A DNA stretch of 64,000 nucleotides. Origin: Pleodorina starrii. Its lineage: Eukaryota > Chlorophyta > Chlorophyceae > Chlamydomonadales > Volvocaceae. Under the pieces are notes generated by a model. The model saw nothing but the letters and a program-made list of their open reading frames with translations. It was not told where the DNA came from and did no database searches. Position 1 is the first letter of the stretch. Every line of letters starts with the position of its first letter. Positions 21,229-32,413 of the stretch are shown here, piece after piece. Location: assembly GCA_030267565.1 (NCBI GenBank), contig BRXU01000014.1, positions 1,524,001 to 1,588,000 of the forward strand. Direction: 5' to 3'. The position numbers and the translations under genes were made by a program.

Positions 21229-24200
21229 TCAGCCGCCGCCGCCACCACCCCCGCCGCCGGTCCGCCGCCCGCCGCACTCGCCCTTGTGCCCCGCCCGCCA
21301 GTGCGCCCGCTGGCACGCCGCCCCGCAGTACACCACCCGCCCGCAGCCGCTGCACGCCTGCAGCCGCAGTCGCAGCCCCGCCTCGCTGTCGCCCTCCAAA
21401 TTGACGCAGTCCGGGTTGCAGCAGCCGCCGCCCAGGAATGGATGCTGGTGCTGCACAGACCCGGGCCTGCCGCCCTCACCACCCCCACCACCACCACCGT
21501 CACCGCCCCCATACCCCACCTCCATCCATGCGGACAGCAGCAGCGCCCCAATCGCCTCCCCCGTAGCAGACGCCCAGGCCGCCTCGTCCGGGATAAGCTC
21601 CAGCGGCAGCGGCTCCTTCATCGCCGCCGCCGCCAGAGCCTCCGCCGCCGCCAGCGCCTCCAGTCGCGCCACCAGCATCTTACGGCGCCTCACCGCCTTC
21701 TCACCCAGCTGCCTATCGCTGCCGTGCGGACACAGCGCCTGCCAGGTCGGCAGCGGCAGCGTGCCGTCGCGCAGCGCCGCCGCCACCTCCCCAGGCAGCT
21801 CCGCCGCAACGAACAGGAGCGCGACGCAGGTGTAGGTGACAAGGACCGCTGGTGGTGGTGGCTCCGTTGGTGGTGGCTCCGAAACCACGCGTCCGCCGTC
21901 CGCCGTCGCCGTTTGGCTGCCTCGCGGCGCCAGCACGCGACCGCAAAGACTCAGCACGTCCAGCCTGCGCAGCAGCAGCTCCCGCCAGCCTACACCCACA
22001 CCCCCGCCGCCGCTGTAGCAGCAGCTGCTGCCGCCGCTGTGGCTGCCGCTGCCGCTGCCGCTGCCGCCTGCCGGCGGCGGCGCGTCCTCGCCGGCACGCA
22101 TGGCGGCGGTGGCTCGCCGCCACCAGCCCCACCAGGGCGGCAGCGGCGTGCGGCCCTCGGCTTGCGACAGCGCGATGACCAGGAAGGGCATCCAGCAGAT
22201 TACCGGCTCGGCGGCCTCCCACAGCAACTGCGTGACCTGCCGCTGCCGCGTCCGCTGCCGCCCGGACCCGGACCCGGCCGAATGGTGGGCCAGCGGCGGC
22301 GGCGGCGGCGGCTCCGTCGCCGCGGCCGCCGTCAGGCTCGCCAGGCTCGCTATCTCGGGCAGCCAGCTCACCAAGCAGCCGGCGGTGTGTTGCAGCAGCC
22401 TCCAGGACGGCGCCAGCGCCCACTTCAGCGGGAGACGATTGCCGCCGCCTCCGCCGCCGCCTCTGCGGCTGCTGCTGCTGCTGCCGTTGGCATTTTCAGC
22501 GGCGGCGCCGCCGCAAGCCGGCGCGTCTTTGCCACTCTCACCGCCGCCGCCATCGCCGGCCTGCTCCGCCGCCTGCCGCATGCAGCCGCTTACGTCGACA
22601 CGCCCCAAGCTGCACCGCTTGCAGTTGCACACGACCTCGATGCCCGACGCCTCCGCGGCCCACCAGTCCACCTCCAAAACATCGTCCGCCCCCACCCGCG
22701 CCGTCGCCGTCGCCGTCGACGGCCTGGGGCCGCCGTCGCCGCCGCCCCCAGCGGCGCCGCCAGCAGACGCTCCTTCCTCACCCCGGCTCCCCTGGCCCTC
22801 CTCCCCCTGCAGCTGCGCCCGCTGCAGCTCGATCGCCTTCGCAAAGCCACTCAGCCAGAGCAGCATTTCGCGCGCGGGCGTCTGACACACCACCGCAAGC
22901 GCGTTATTATGCAGCCGCGTCATAGCACCGCTCAGCTCACCATCAACATCATCACCACCGGCGGTCGGGCGGTAAGGCGGCACCAGACCGCCTCCGAAAC
23001 CACCTCCGGCGATCACCACCGCCGCGACCGAGTTCGTAAGGCAACGCTGTAGCTTTGCGCCGGTGGCCATGAGCGAAGCCGCTTGGCGCGGCTCGCCGTA
23101 TGCCAGCAGCCTGCCCAGGCGATTCCAGTCCAGCACGTGACGCAGCGCGAGCGCGGCGGCGTCGGGGGCGGCGGCGTCGTAGCGCGCGGAGACACGCATG
23201 ACGCGCTCCAGGAGGGGGATGTAGCCGGAGGCCAGGGCGGCGGCGAGGCTGAGCGGCGGCAAGGGCGGCAGGTCGCCGGCTGTCCGAAAGGGTCCGGTCG
23301 AGGGAGGGACGAGGGAGGGCGGCGGCGGCGGGGAAGGGTAAGGCATCAAAGCACGGCGGAGGACACCCGGCGGTATAATGAGGCGGAGAAATCGCAGCAG
23401 GAGACAAGGAGAAGAGAGGGGGCGCGGATCGGGGCAGGGCAGCGGGGGTCGGGTCGGGTGCTCGGGTCGGGTCGGGTCGGGTCGGTGGCCCTCCGACGGA
23501 GAGGCGACCGCCCGCTTGCCAGCCCTCTGTCAGCGCCCCCGGCCGCTCGCTCGCGCCCGCGGCTCTTCAAGCCGCGAGGGGTTGGCTGGCGAGACGCAGC
23601 CCAGAGCCGACCTCGACCTTCGTCCGCCCAACAACAACTGCAGTAGGCAAGTGCAACCTTTGCTTCAGTTGTTTCACCCCTGCCCCCGGGCCCCTGCTCC
23701 GCATCTTAGCGCCTCCTCACCCGCCCTGCCTCCTCACCCGCCCTGCCAATCATACAGTTGTGGACCCGATACTTGTGGACCCGGCTGCCCACCCGCCCAC
23801 CCGCCCACCCACCCGCCCGCTCACCTGGCCAGCAACCCAATCGGAGCTGCAACACAGTCTCCACGTACCCGCAGCAGGGCCCTCCCTCCAGCAGCCCCCG
23901 CTCGCCGTGCGACACCGCCAGGTGAAGTACCGGCACAGCAACGCGCCAGCACTCGTCGGCCGCAGCGGGCACCGCGGATGACGCCCCGCCGGCGCCGCTG
24001 CCACCGGCCCCGCTGCCACCGGCCCCGCTGCCACCGGCCCCGCTGCCACCGGCCCCGCTGCCACCGGCCCCGCTGCCACCGGCCCCGCTGCCACCGGCGG
24101 CCCGCTGCCGCCGCAGACAGCTGCTGGACGGCAATGACCAACAGGACAACACAACGGCGGCGCAGCGCAGTGCCTCCAAGCCCAACGTTGCGCAGCCGCT

Positions 24201-25712
24201 CTCCGCCAACGGGACCAGCAGAGGGCCCGCCCAATCCGGCTGCTGCTGCTGCTGCTGACCAGGCCGGGGGAGGACGGTGGCAGCGCCGCGCAGGGCGCCC
24301 TGCACGGGCTCGCCCGCTGCGGCGCCGTCTCCCCTCCCCTGCCGCCGCCGCTCCTCGTCGTGCCACGACGCCGACCGCAGCGCCACGCGCATAGCCCGCA
24401 TGGCCAGCTCGTGTACGGCACGGATGCTGTACGGCTGGAAGCGTACGACGGGCTCCTGCTGCAGACACCAGCACCACAGCCGTGCGGCCGCCGTCAAGCC
24501 GTCAGCCCCCAGCGGACCAGATGCCTCGAATGACGCTTGCTGGCGCGATGCCTGCTTCTGTTGCTGCTGCTGCCTCGATCCCGACGCGAGCGCAGCGACT
24601 GTTGGCGGCTCGGTCGTGCCGTCCTGCACATACGGCGGCAGCGTCTGCGCGTCCGCCAGGCCGTACCGCGTTCCGCCGTCCGCCGCTGCCAGCTGGCTCA
24701 CCACGTGCGCCACCATGCCGTACTGCAGGCAGGGGCCGGACAAGATGCTTCGGAGGCTGCTGAGCAGCGGGGGGTGCGCCGCTGCGAGGGCGGCCGCAGT
24801 CATGGGTTGAGCTTGGCACTCGTGCAACCTGACTACCACATTCTGTAAACCGTTGAGCAGGTCCCGGATGTACTCCACGTGTGCATCGGGCTTGAACCCG
24901 AATGGTGGCGGTTTCGCGGCGCTTGGGTTGCTGGGGCCGGCGCCGGCAAGCCTCCATGCCGCGCGCATGTGCACGGAAACGCCGTGTTCGGCGATGTGGC
25001 TGCGCGCGACGGCCGCCAGCAGTGGGGCGGCACGGCCTACCGCTGCTGCTGCCGTCGCCGGCGCCGCGGCCGCGGGCTGCGATGACAGGGCAGTGGCCAG
25101 TGCCAGCAGCCGTTCGACTGTGACGAGCACATCGTGCACCGTTGTGGACACTGTGTACCACGATACGCCGTTCCTTAGCCAGGCGTCATCGGCCTGCACC
25201 GCGACCAGATGCCTGCTGCATGATTCCAGCATGTCCATTTGGGCGCCAAGGGCAAAGGTCGCTACCGTAGCGTCGTTCGGCTGCATCGACATGGTCGGGT
25301 GCTTCAGGCGCTCATGGATGACGATGTTGCAAATGTTGAGGAGGCCGGTGTAATACTTAAGCTGCTCGCGATCCAGCCTATCCCACTCCTCGCGGTCCGA
25401 CAGGACGCGCAGAGACAGGGCGTGCAGCTGCAGCAGCGCCATGCGGTAAGCTGGCGACCTCAAAGCACGGTGCGCAAGGGTTTGACGTGCCGACTGTTCG
25501 CACGCGACCAGCTGATGAGCGGCCGCTGCTGCGGCCCGAAGTCGCGGTCGGGGCAGCCTTGGGAGCTGCGAAGCGTTATCATCTGAAGCCAAAATCAGCG
25601 AAGCCACTTCCACAAGGCAGTCCAAGGCCCGCTTTGCTGCAATCTCCGGCCCTTCAGGCCCGCGAGATTGGCCCGCGTCACGAGACCGCGCAAGCCTGCT
25701 TCTGGCAGCCAT
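21229..25712 (-). CDS. Large MYND zinc-finger protein (MYND1)
   Basis: Two long exons, 25712-23825 and 23279-21229, joined by a phase-1 intron of 545 bases, give 1312 residues. The C-terminus is a MYND finger: CCNPDC, then CSGCGRVVYC, then CQRAHWRAGHKGEC. MYND fingers bind proline-rich partner peptides; in volvocine algae there are many such long proteins of unknown role. The rest is helical and leucine/alanine-rich, broken by Gly, Ser, Pro and Gln runs (QQQQQKQ, QQQQQQ). Near the end of exon 1 a pentapeptide GAGGS repeats about seven times. It is paralogous to the protein at 36290-41129: the start (helices before LHALSLRVL / VYSLALRRS), the TRYGLADAQTLPPYV / TYGMPAAGQLAPLV segment, the position and phase of the intron, and the MYND motif all correspond. 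ATG 25712 is the first in frame (context CAGATGG). No TGTAA signal was found. Confidence 0.87.
23446..23485. repeat. GGGTC pentanucleotide microsatellite in the MYND1 intron
   Basis: Interrupted GGGTC repeats inside the intron at 23280-23824. No coding role. Confidence 0.8.
23995..24098 (-). repeat. 15-bp coding minisatellite in MYND1 exon 1
   Basis: Seven near-perfect copies of CCGCTGCCACCGGCC on the plus strand encode the GAGGS pentapeptide run on the minus strand. It keeps frame, so copy number can change without destroying the protein. Confidence 0.93.
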
Positions 25713-27251
25713 CTGACCAACCGTGCTAATCAGCGACCTAAGCAATCATTAAATAGATTGTGTGCTTTTTAGACCCCCCATACCCTCAGTAGCTCCTCGG
25801 TTAGCGGTTCAGTCAGTTTGGCAGTTGCAGCCTGTGCCATTTGGTCGGAGCATTTTAATATCGGGAACGAGTTGCAGCTGGCTTATGTCTATTCATGTCC
25901 AGCTCAAGGATGCGTGCGGCTCCTCCAGTGTTGGTGTGGCTTGACCTATCTGCCCTGTCTCTACGCTGTTAGCTGTGCAAACAGGCTATCAACAGGGGGC
26001 GTTGAAAGTTACATTGTATCCGGAGTAATTAGTCCCCCGAAATCATTTTGTCGAGATCCGACCGGCCGTGCAGTTCACTGCCGTATAAAATCGTACAGTT
26101 CCAGTCCTCATCGTGCGCTGGCAGGTCCTGACGGTCTACTCTGTATCGTGGCTTCCTGGGAAGAGTTCCGCCACGTAAGAGCGAGAGCGTGGAAGGGTAA
26201 TTGTCGTATGAAACAAGACCCGGGATACAGAGGCTGGAGCAAACCTGAGCAAAACAAGCCGTAGGGCAAGGAGCACCTGCGGAAGCCGCGGAGCAAGATA
26301 TACACGGAGGGGGAGGATGCAGAGAGCAGACACCCCTCGCGGCTCAGGAAGGCCTCCGCAGGCCACCGGCAGCCTCGCCGGGTGTCCACACGTCCCTGAA
26401 GAAAGGACCAGTCCTGGAGGTCCAGGGCGTCGGCGTGCTGCTGCTGATGCCGCTGCATTGCGGTTTCAGGCGCCTGGCAGCATGACCCCATCCGGTCCGC
26501 CAGCACCGGGGGCGAGACGGCCATGGGGCCGCCGCTTCGGCGCAGCAGCTGTGCAACGTACCTGTTGAGATTGCCTTACTGCATATGCTTCAGCGGAGGC
26601 GACGAGCGCGGCTTGGCACTCTCGCCGCCGTTGCGGCGGCGCCGCCCGCTGCTACTGCCGTGGCTGCTGTTCGGGTCTCAGGAGGGAGCAGCACCTGCAT
26701 CCGAGAGGCCCCGGAGGGACGGTGCCTACCGGGAACCTAACGCGCGTGGAGCCGCGATGCAGGATTGTGGCGCGGGGGGCTGGGGAGGGCGAAGCCGAGC
26801 CGGGACAGGGCATGGGCTCGCTCTCAGGTGGCGGTTGCAGACGGTTAGGGGGCCTGTGGTCGCTGCCGTAGCGCGGAGCTGCACAGGTCGCCACGCAGCA
26901 GCCTGGGAGCTGCTGCTACGGCGGGGTGGGTGGGTGGGGCGGTTGCAGAGGGTGCCCGGGCGGGCCGGGCCGCATGCTGCAGCCCCAGCACGGCGAGCGT
27001 GGTGTGGTGTCATGCGAATCCAACACCTGAAGGATCGGCATGGCTTGATTTGGCAATTGGCATTCTTCCGTGGACTGCGCGGGCGGCGGACCGGCGGCAC
27101 GGTATGGCCGTTCACCAGCTGGCACCACCACTCGGGCGTGCCCTGTAACGTCCCACGATCGTCAAATGTCAAATTATGGCCCTGTAATAACAGGGGCCCA
27201 GCTGCGTTGTCGAAATCATGAGCCCTCCCTCGTCTCTCCCCTCCCGTATAC
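25713..27251. other. Upstream region of MYND1 and unassigned sequence
   Basis: The first few hundred bases above 25712 should contain the MYND1 promoter. Between about 26100 and 27200 several frames are open on both strands (for instance minus 26524-26108), with GC-rich codon-like texture but no domain I recognise and no consistent splice pattern. A TTACA (minus-strand TGTAA) at 26007-26011 is the nearest such signal below CCDC77, 1.7 kb away, so its link to that gene is doubtful. Confidence 0.35.
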
Positions 27252-27348
27252 GGTGGCGGCAGCGCGTCGGGCGGCGGCGAGGGCATGAGCGTCAAGAGCG
27301 CGCTGGCGGAGGGGCTCAACGACGTGCGCGGCCGGGTGCGAGACCTGG
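27252..27348 (+). pseudogene. Inverted partial copy of the last CCDC77 exon
   Basis: 97 bases repeat, in opposite orientation, the part of CCDC77 exon 7 that encodes GEGMSVKSALAEGLNDVRGR and a few residues either side (gene copy at about 27836-27933 on the minus strand). The two copies differ by one extra GGC and by synonymous changes (TTG/CTG, GAT/GAC). Similarity stops abruptly after GAGACCTGG. Isolated from any other exon, it is a fragment, not a gene. Confidence 0.85.
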
Positions 27349-27717
27349 CCTTCTTGAGCCTCACGCAGTACCCGCTGGCTAAGGGCGTCAAAGATCGTCA
27401 GCCAGTCATCAACGCCCGCACATGCAATGTCGCCACGCCGTTGGAAGGGGCAACCAAGCACACTCCAACACAGCTCAGGAGCTTGTGCCCCCATCGCCAG
27501 CCCACGCGGCCCGTATACGGCGCCGTAACTCGCGTCGCATGTACACGCCACAGCGCGCCACTCAAATTACGCCAACCAAGCACCCCGCACGCACCCACCA
27601 TCCCACCCCGCACGCTCGGCACCCCCGCTCGACCCCTCAAGCTGCACGCTCACGCAAGGCCCGGTCAGCGACCCCTTCATCGCCCATCCAGCATCCTTCC
27701 CAACCCCGCCATTACGA
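27349..27717. other. Spacer / probable CCDC77 3' UTR
   Basis: Lies between the inverted exon fragment and the CCDC77 stop codon. No gene, and no TTACA for a minus-strand poly(A) signal. Confidence 0.4.
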
Positions 27718-30428
27718 TCAGCGCCGCAGCTTGGTCGTCGACGCGGCGCGCAACACCGCGCGGCCGCCTCCGCCACCGCCTCCGCCACCGCCGTGTTTCG
27801 CCATCGCCCGTTGCTTCTCCGCCAGGCGCTGCTCCAGGTCTCGCACCCGGCCGCGCACATCGTTGAGCCCCTCCGCCAACGCGCTCTTGACGCTCATGCC
27901 CTCGCCGCCCGACGCGCTGCCGCCACCGCCAGCGCCCGCGGGGCCGGGCAGCGGCACCTTTGGTGCTTTCTTGCGCAGGTGCGACAGGATTGCGTCCAAA
28001 CGGTCGTCGTCTTCCAGCCTGGCAGTAAGTGGGCGGTGGGCCGGTGGCGGCGTTGGGACCCAGGAAAGGGTCAGGAAAACGAACTGACGCGACAGGCAAG
28101 CGCAGTCATGCATTCACGCACGCTTACCTTTCCACCAGCCGCATCTCGTGTAGCTTTCGGTCCACCGCTGTGAGCGTTTTCCGCAGCGCCGTCACGTCCG
28201 CCGTCCAGCCCTCGCAGTCCAGGTGGCGCCGCAGCTCTAGCTGCCGGTTGGCCTCCGTCAGCCGCGCCGCCCGCAGCTCCAGCTCCGAAACCCGGCGGTC
28301 GTACTGCGCCACGGAGGTTGTGTGCACGCTGGCCAGGTTGATCAGCTCCTCCTCCTTCGCCTTAAGCTGAGGGATAAGAACGGATAAATAAAAGTAGATG
28401 AGGTGACGGAGGAGGCAGAATGTGATGCGGTGCGATGATGGGAGTGAGATTGGGCTCTCAGGGGGCGCACGCGGTGCATTTACATGACAGGCCGCTGCCA
28501 GGGCAACGCTACCGCATCACTTTCGGCACACGCACCGCACACACGCGCCTGCTCGTCATGCATTACTTCACACACGAGCAGCCCCGACAAAGGCCGCCGC
28601 GCACCCAGAAAGCCCGCGGCTCACTGGCACACCCACTCATCACTCGTATGTGGCTTCCTCCGAGATGCACGTCGCGGTTCGCCCCATCCCACTGCGCGAT
28701 GCGCAGGGCTCCCCCCGAACTGCCTTACACGGCCCGCCCCGTCGCAGCGCGATGCGGGGCCCCCTGAACTGCCCAACCTGCGAACGTATGTTGCTGGTCA
28801 TGTCGTCCAGCTTGGCCTCCGCCTCCTGCTTGGCGGCGCTCAGCTCTGCGGCCGCACGGCGCCGCTGCTCCATGTTCTGCTCCAGCAGCGACTGCCGCTC
28901 GGAGGCCAGCGCCGCCTGGCACTCCAGCGCCCGTTCCTCCGCGGCCTGCCGCTCGCGCCGCCCTGACAAGCATGCACATGCGCGTTTTCGTGGTCGTTGA
29001 GTGTGTGGGTGGGTGGCGTAGTGCGAAGGCGTAACGGCTATCGGACGGGAGGAATCGAGGGAGTGTGCTCTGCTCTGCTCGATGCGACGCCCCATCTTTG
29101 GGGCCCCAAGCCAGGGATGCGGCGTCCATTCCTACCACAGCCCGCACAGGCACGGTCGTTTCCTGCACCCGCAGCCCCCAGCCCAGCCGAGGCCCCCTTT
29201 ACCCGCATACCCTAGTAGCGGGCTTGCTTTTTCACAACTCCCAGATCCGGTCCAGCCCCCCTGCATAGCTTCTCGTCTCGGCCTTGCGTCTTCGTTACCC
29301 AGCCCAGCCCAGCCCGGGGGCCCCCAGCTCACGTACCCAAGATGTAGTCCTTGGTTGTGGTCCTCAGCTGCTCCTCCAGCCGCTGCAGCCGCTCACTGGC
29401 TGTCTCCAGCTGCGCAGCCAGCGACCGCCGGTGCGCCTCCTCCTCCGCCTCCCGGATGCGCCGATCCTCCAACAGTGCCGCGATGCGCTCCGCGGCCAGC
29501 TGCTTCTGCGCAGCGACGAAGAGGGCAACAACGCAAAATCGATGACGGCGGAGGAGGAGGATGACGGCGCCAGCAGCAGCCGCATCGGCTGGTCCATGTG
29601 GGTAATTGCAAAACCCGGACGGCCTGACGGCGTGTCAGCACCCTCAGCAGCAACCGTGAGGTTTTTGCAGCGGGCTGCGCACCTGTTCGTTGAGCTGGGC
29701 GTGCAGCGACTCGATTTGTAGGAGCAGGTGGTCGACGCTGGGGCCGGGCAGGCTGCCGGGCTGCCCGCCGGCGCCGGCGCGGCCCGACCCAGATTGCGCC
29801 TGCTGAGCGCCCGGGCCTGCCAGCAGCTGCTGGATTGTCTTGCGGTCCTGGAGTTCCTGCAGCCGCAGCTCGTCGTTCTCCGCCTGGAGCGCCAGTAGGC
29901 GCTGCCGCTCGTCAAACAGATAGTTGTGTGCGTCACTGAGGGCCTGGACAGAGACAGAGAAAGGAGGGAGGAGGGAAAGGGAAATGTGGGTTGGGAGTGT
30001 CTGGAGAAGGGACCGTGGCGAAAGGTGAGGTCGCTAGGTTGGCCCGCAGGCGGTGCGGGTGGGGGCTGTGTGGAGCTTCGTCTCCGGGTGCCGCAGACCT
30101 TTTGCAGCTCCCTGACTTCTTCCGCCCTTTTCCGGGCTTCCCACTCCAGCACGTGCAGCTCAGCGCCCTGGACCGCGCACTGATCGAGCCTTGAGAGCAG
30201 CTCCGCTCGTTCCGCCTCGAAGCCCTCTGTACAGGGGCACAATGTGCCAGGTAAATGTGGAGCCGAGTTCTGTAAGCGGGGCCGGCTGTAATGGGTGGCG
30301 CTTTGTAAGTCACCTATTCTGCTCTTGTAATAAACCACAAGCTCATGCGTCGATTGCTCCTCAGCCGCACGGGCGGCCGCAAGCTGCTTGCTCTCAGCTG
30401 AGCGAACATCCTTCGCGTCTTTAGGCAT
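27718..30428 (-). CDS. CCDC77: Coiled-coil protein CCDC77
   Basis: Seven exons: 30428-30314, 30226-30099, 29943-29683, 29505-29337, 28962-28778, 28366-28128, 28018-27718, closing in frame to 465 residues, close to the length of animal CCDC77 (about 490). Diagnostic stretches are HELVVYYKSRI near the N-terminus, ALSDAHNYLFDERQRLLALQ with ENDELRLQELQDRKTIQQLL in exon 3, and LLEDRRIREAEEE with TTTKDYILG in exon 4. Nearly all of it after residue 40 is predicted coiled coil. A Gly/Ala spacer precedes the last coiled-coil block and a Gly run precedes the basic C-terminus. CCDC77 is reported at the centrosome and is conserved mainly in ciliated organisms; the exact role is not established. It shares a 385-bp divergent region with the 166-aa membrane protein. 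The match to the family comes from memory of the human protein, but several separate blocks agree. Confidence 0.85.
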
Positions 30429-30813
30429 CCCAGGAGCTTCAAGGATTACTTGCGCGGTCTCTAAGAAAGCCTGTCACAGTGTTCCGAGGTCTGTCAGTAA
30501 GCTGTTAGTTGACAGATGTCCTTGACTTTAAATCTGAGAATGCAGAAAATAACACCAGAAATGACTTCACTGCATACATAACCTCAAGAGGGAATAGACG
30601 TATGCCTGGTTCACCGTTTGCCTTCGACGACTTGCGGACGTTGATTACCGTTACTTGGATCGCGTTCCATAACCAGCTGGCCTTGCTCCTGGGTTGGGCG
30701 CACACACTGAAAGGTGGTGGGCTCACACTTTGACACGCATATTTTATTTCCAAAACGTGTGGGCAAGGGGCCACAGGGAACCGTCTCGGAAAGATTGCCG
30801 ACCAATAGGCAAA
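30429..30813. promoter_or_regulatory. Divergent promoter region, CCDC77 / 166-aa membrane protein
   Basis: 385 bases between two start codons that face away from each other, AT-richer than the flanking exons. Shared control is possible but only inferred. Confidence 0.45.
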
Positions 30814-31929
30814 ATGCTGCGCGCCGTTGTAACATTGCTGTTTATCCTAAGCGCTGGCATTCAAGATGCTACCGCATCTGGCGCGTTTGAGAAATCGGTC
30901 AAGCGCGCGAAGGACGAGGCCAGCCACGTCGCATCGAGCCTGCGGGTAGGTGCCAAGCCGTTGTGCCTGGAATCCTGCATTAGTCAACGCTTCACGGTCA
31001 GAGAACATCAACATGGGCAGCGCGATCCGTCAGTTTCGCTATGGGGTTTGGGCGAGGGACACCGCAGCATTACCCCGTACATCGTTGCCCAATTCAAGGC
31101 GCCGAGTCCTACCCAGAACGCAAAATTAATCCAGGCGCAAGCAGTAGTCTTTGTACAGAATACTGTGCCCCGAGATCAGGTCAACAAAGCTCTCGGCCCG
31201 CCCCTCACCCATCCCTGTCCCCGGCGATTTGCCTACAGGATAAGGAGCGCATGCAGGCGAAGCTCCAGGCCATGCGCAATGACCTCGCGGACCTTTACAA
31301 GCTGACGCTCTCTGAGGCGCAGCGCGTGGCAGGTAAGCGTCACGCCCGCAGGCGCAGTTGATTTGTTCGCTTCTCTAGGTTGTACCATAACTAACGATAT
31401 GCACGAACCCGATACCGGAGAAGTGCCCTCCTCTCAGCCGATCAACGTTCTGTCCTTCCTATCAAAGGACCCAGTATGCACAGCTCGCCCTCTGCCTTCA
31501 TCATTGCAAATTGATCGTGCGGACATGTCGGCCTTCCTCTGCCGTGTACACGTCCAGCACGTGAGCTACGTGCTCGTGCGTCCGACGCCCTTCCCGCCGT
31601 CCGTCCTCGTCCGCCGCTCAGTCGCCACAAACCCTGAACAAACTTGTACGGCAGGGCCGTACCTCCAGGCGGGCCACAAGTCCTGGGTCCAGTTCCGCGC
31701 GCGCATGGCGCCCACCGCCTCCCGCGCCGAGTCGTGGCTCAAGGAGCAGCGAGCGCGGGCGGTCGCACTGCACCTGCGGGCGGTCGAGGCCGTGCAGGGC
31801 CACATTGCGCGGCTGGAGCTGCCGCAGGCGCAGGCTGTGAAGCGGAGTCACGTGGAGGCGGGCCTGTTTGCGGCCTACAGCGGCATCGCGGCGCTGCTGA
31901 TCGCCCCGCTCCTGATGCGCCTTTTTTAA
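30814..31929 (+). CDS. 166-residue membrane protein of unknown function
   Basis: Three exons: 30814-30945, 31239-31332, 31655-31929, closing in frame. The N-terminus (MLRAVVTLLFILSAG) is a signal peptide or anchor. The middle is charged and helical (KERMQAKLQAMRNDLADLYK, SRAESWLKEQRARA), likely coiled coil. The C-terminus is a second hydrophobic helix (GLFAAYSGIAALLIAPLLM) ending two residues later with Leu-Phe. This two-anchor layout with a helical linker suggests an endomembrane or organelle protein. I do not recognise a family. A TGTAA lies in the hairpin just after the stop. The C-terminal exon has even codon texture and no frameshift, so the gene looks live. Its neighbour CCDC77 raises, but does not prove, a link to cilia. 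Confidence 0.7.
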
Positions 31930-31946
31930 ACGTCTGTACATGTTTG

Positions 31947-31976
31947 TTTACAGACGTTTAAACAAACGTCTGTAAA
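31947..31976. terminator. Hairpin with TGTAA on both strands after the 166-aa gene
   Basis: TTTACAGACGTTT and AAACGTCTGTAAA form a perfect 13-base inverted repeat with a 4-base loop (AAAC), 18 bases after the stop. A further half copy (AAACGTCTGTA) lies at 31928-31938, overlapping the stop codon. TGTAA, the poly(A) signal of these algae, is present in both orientations because of the symmetry. Confidence 0.7.
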
Positions 31977-32413
31977 CACGTCCGCCGTCACCCCGCGTCA
32001 CTCTTATCTTCCCTGGTACATGGATGCGTGGTGCAAACGGCGGTGCTTCTTCACTGCGTTTGGTAGCGGCGCCGCCGGGATACCGCCTGGCCGCTGCGAA
32101 GGACGAGTTGCCTGCGGTCGGGGATTCATTGTTGGTTTGGTTGTGGCACGTGGTTCAAGAGCTCTTTCGGGGTCGTAGGGAGAGATGCGGTGTCTGCGCG
32201 GCCTCGCGGTTGGACGTTCACAGCTGGCGGCGCTGCGAGCGGCAACAGCACCTATGTGGGCTGTGTCGCAGCTGGCGGGCTGAGAAGCGGCGGAGACACG
32301 GGTGGACGGAGTGGATGGACCGGGACAGGATAGAACGAATGAACAGCCAAGTTACGGCACACAATGGCTGACGCCGCCCCGGATGGCCACACTGTAAGCC
32401 TAGCTCCTGAGCA
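31977..32413. other. Spacer with an unassigned open frame
   Basis: An open frame from ATG 32024 to 32371 encodes 115 residues with a Cys pattern (CGVC ... C-x6-C-x2-C) and a basic tail. I know no relative and there is no supporting splice or poly(A) signal, so I do not call it a gene. Confidence 0.25.

Noticed and set aside
21070..23052. 660-residue plus-strand frame
   Set aside because: Antisense shadow of MYND1 exon 2, full of Arg/Pro/Ala typical of reversed GC-rich codons.
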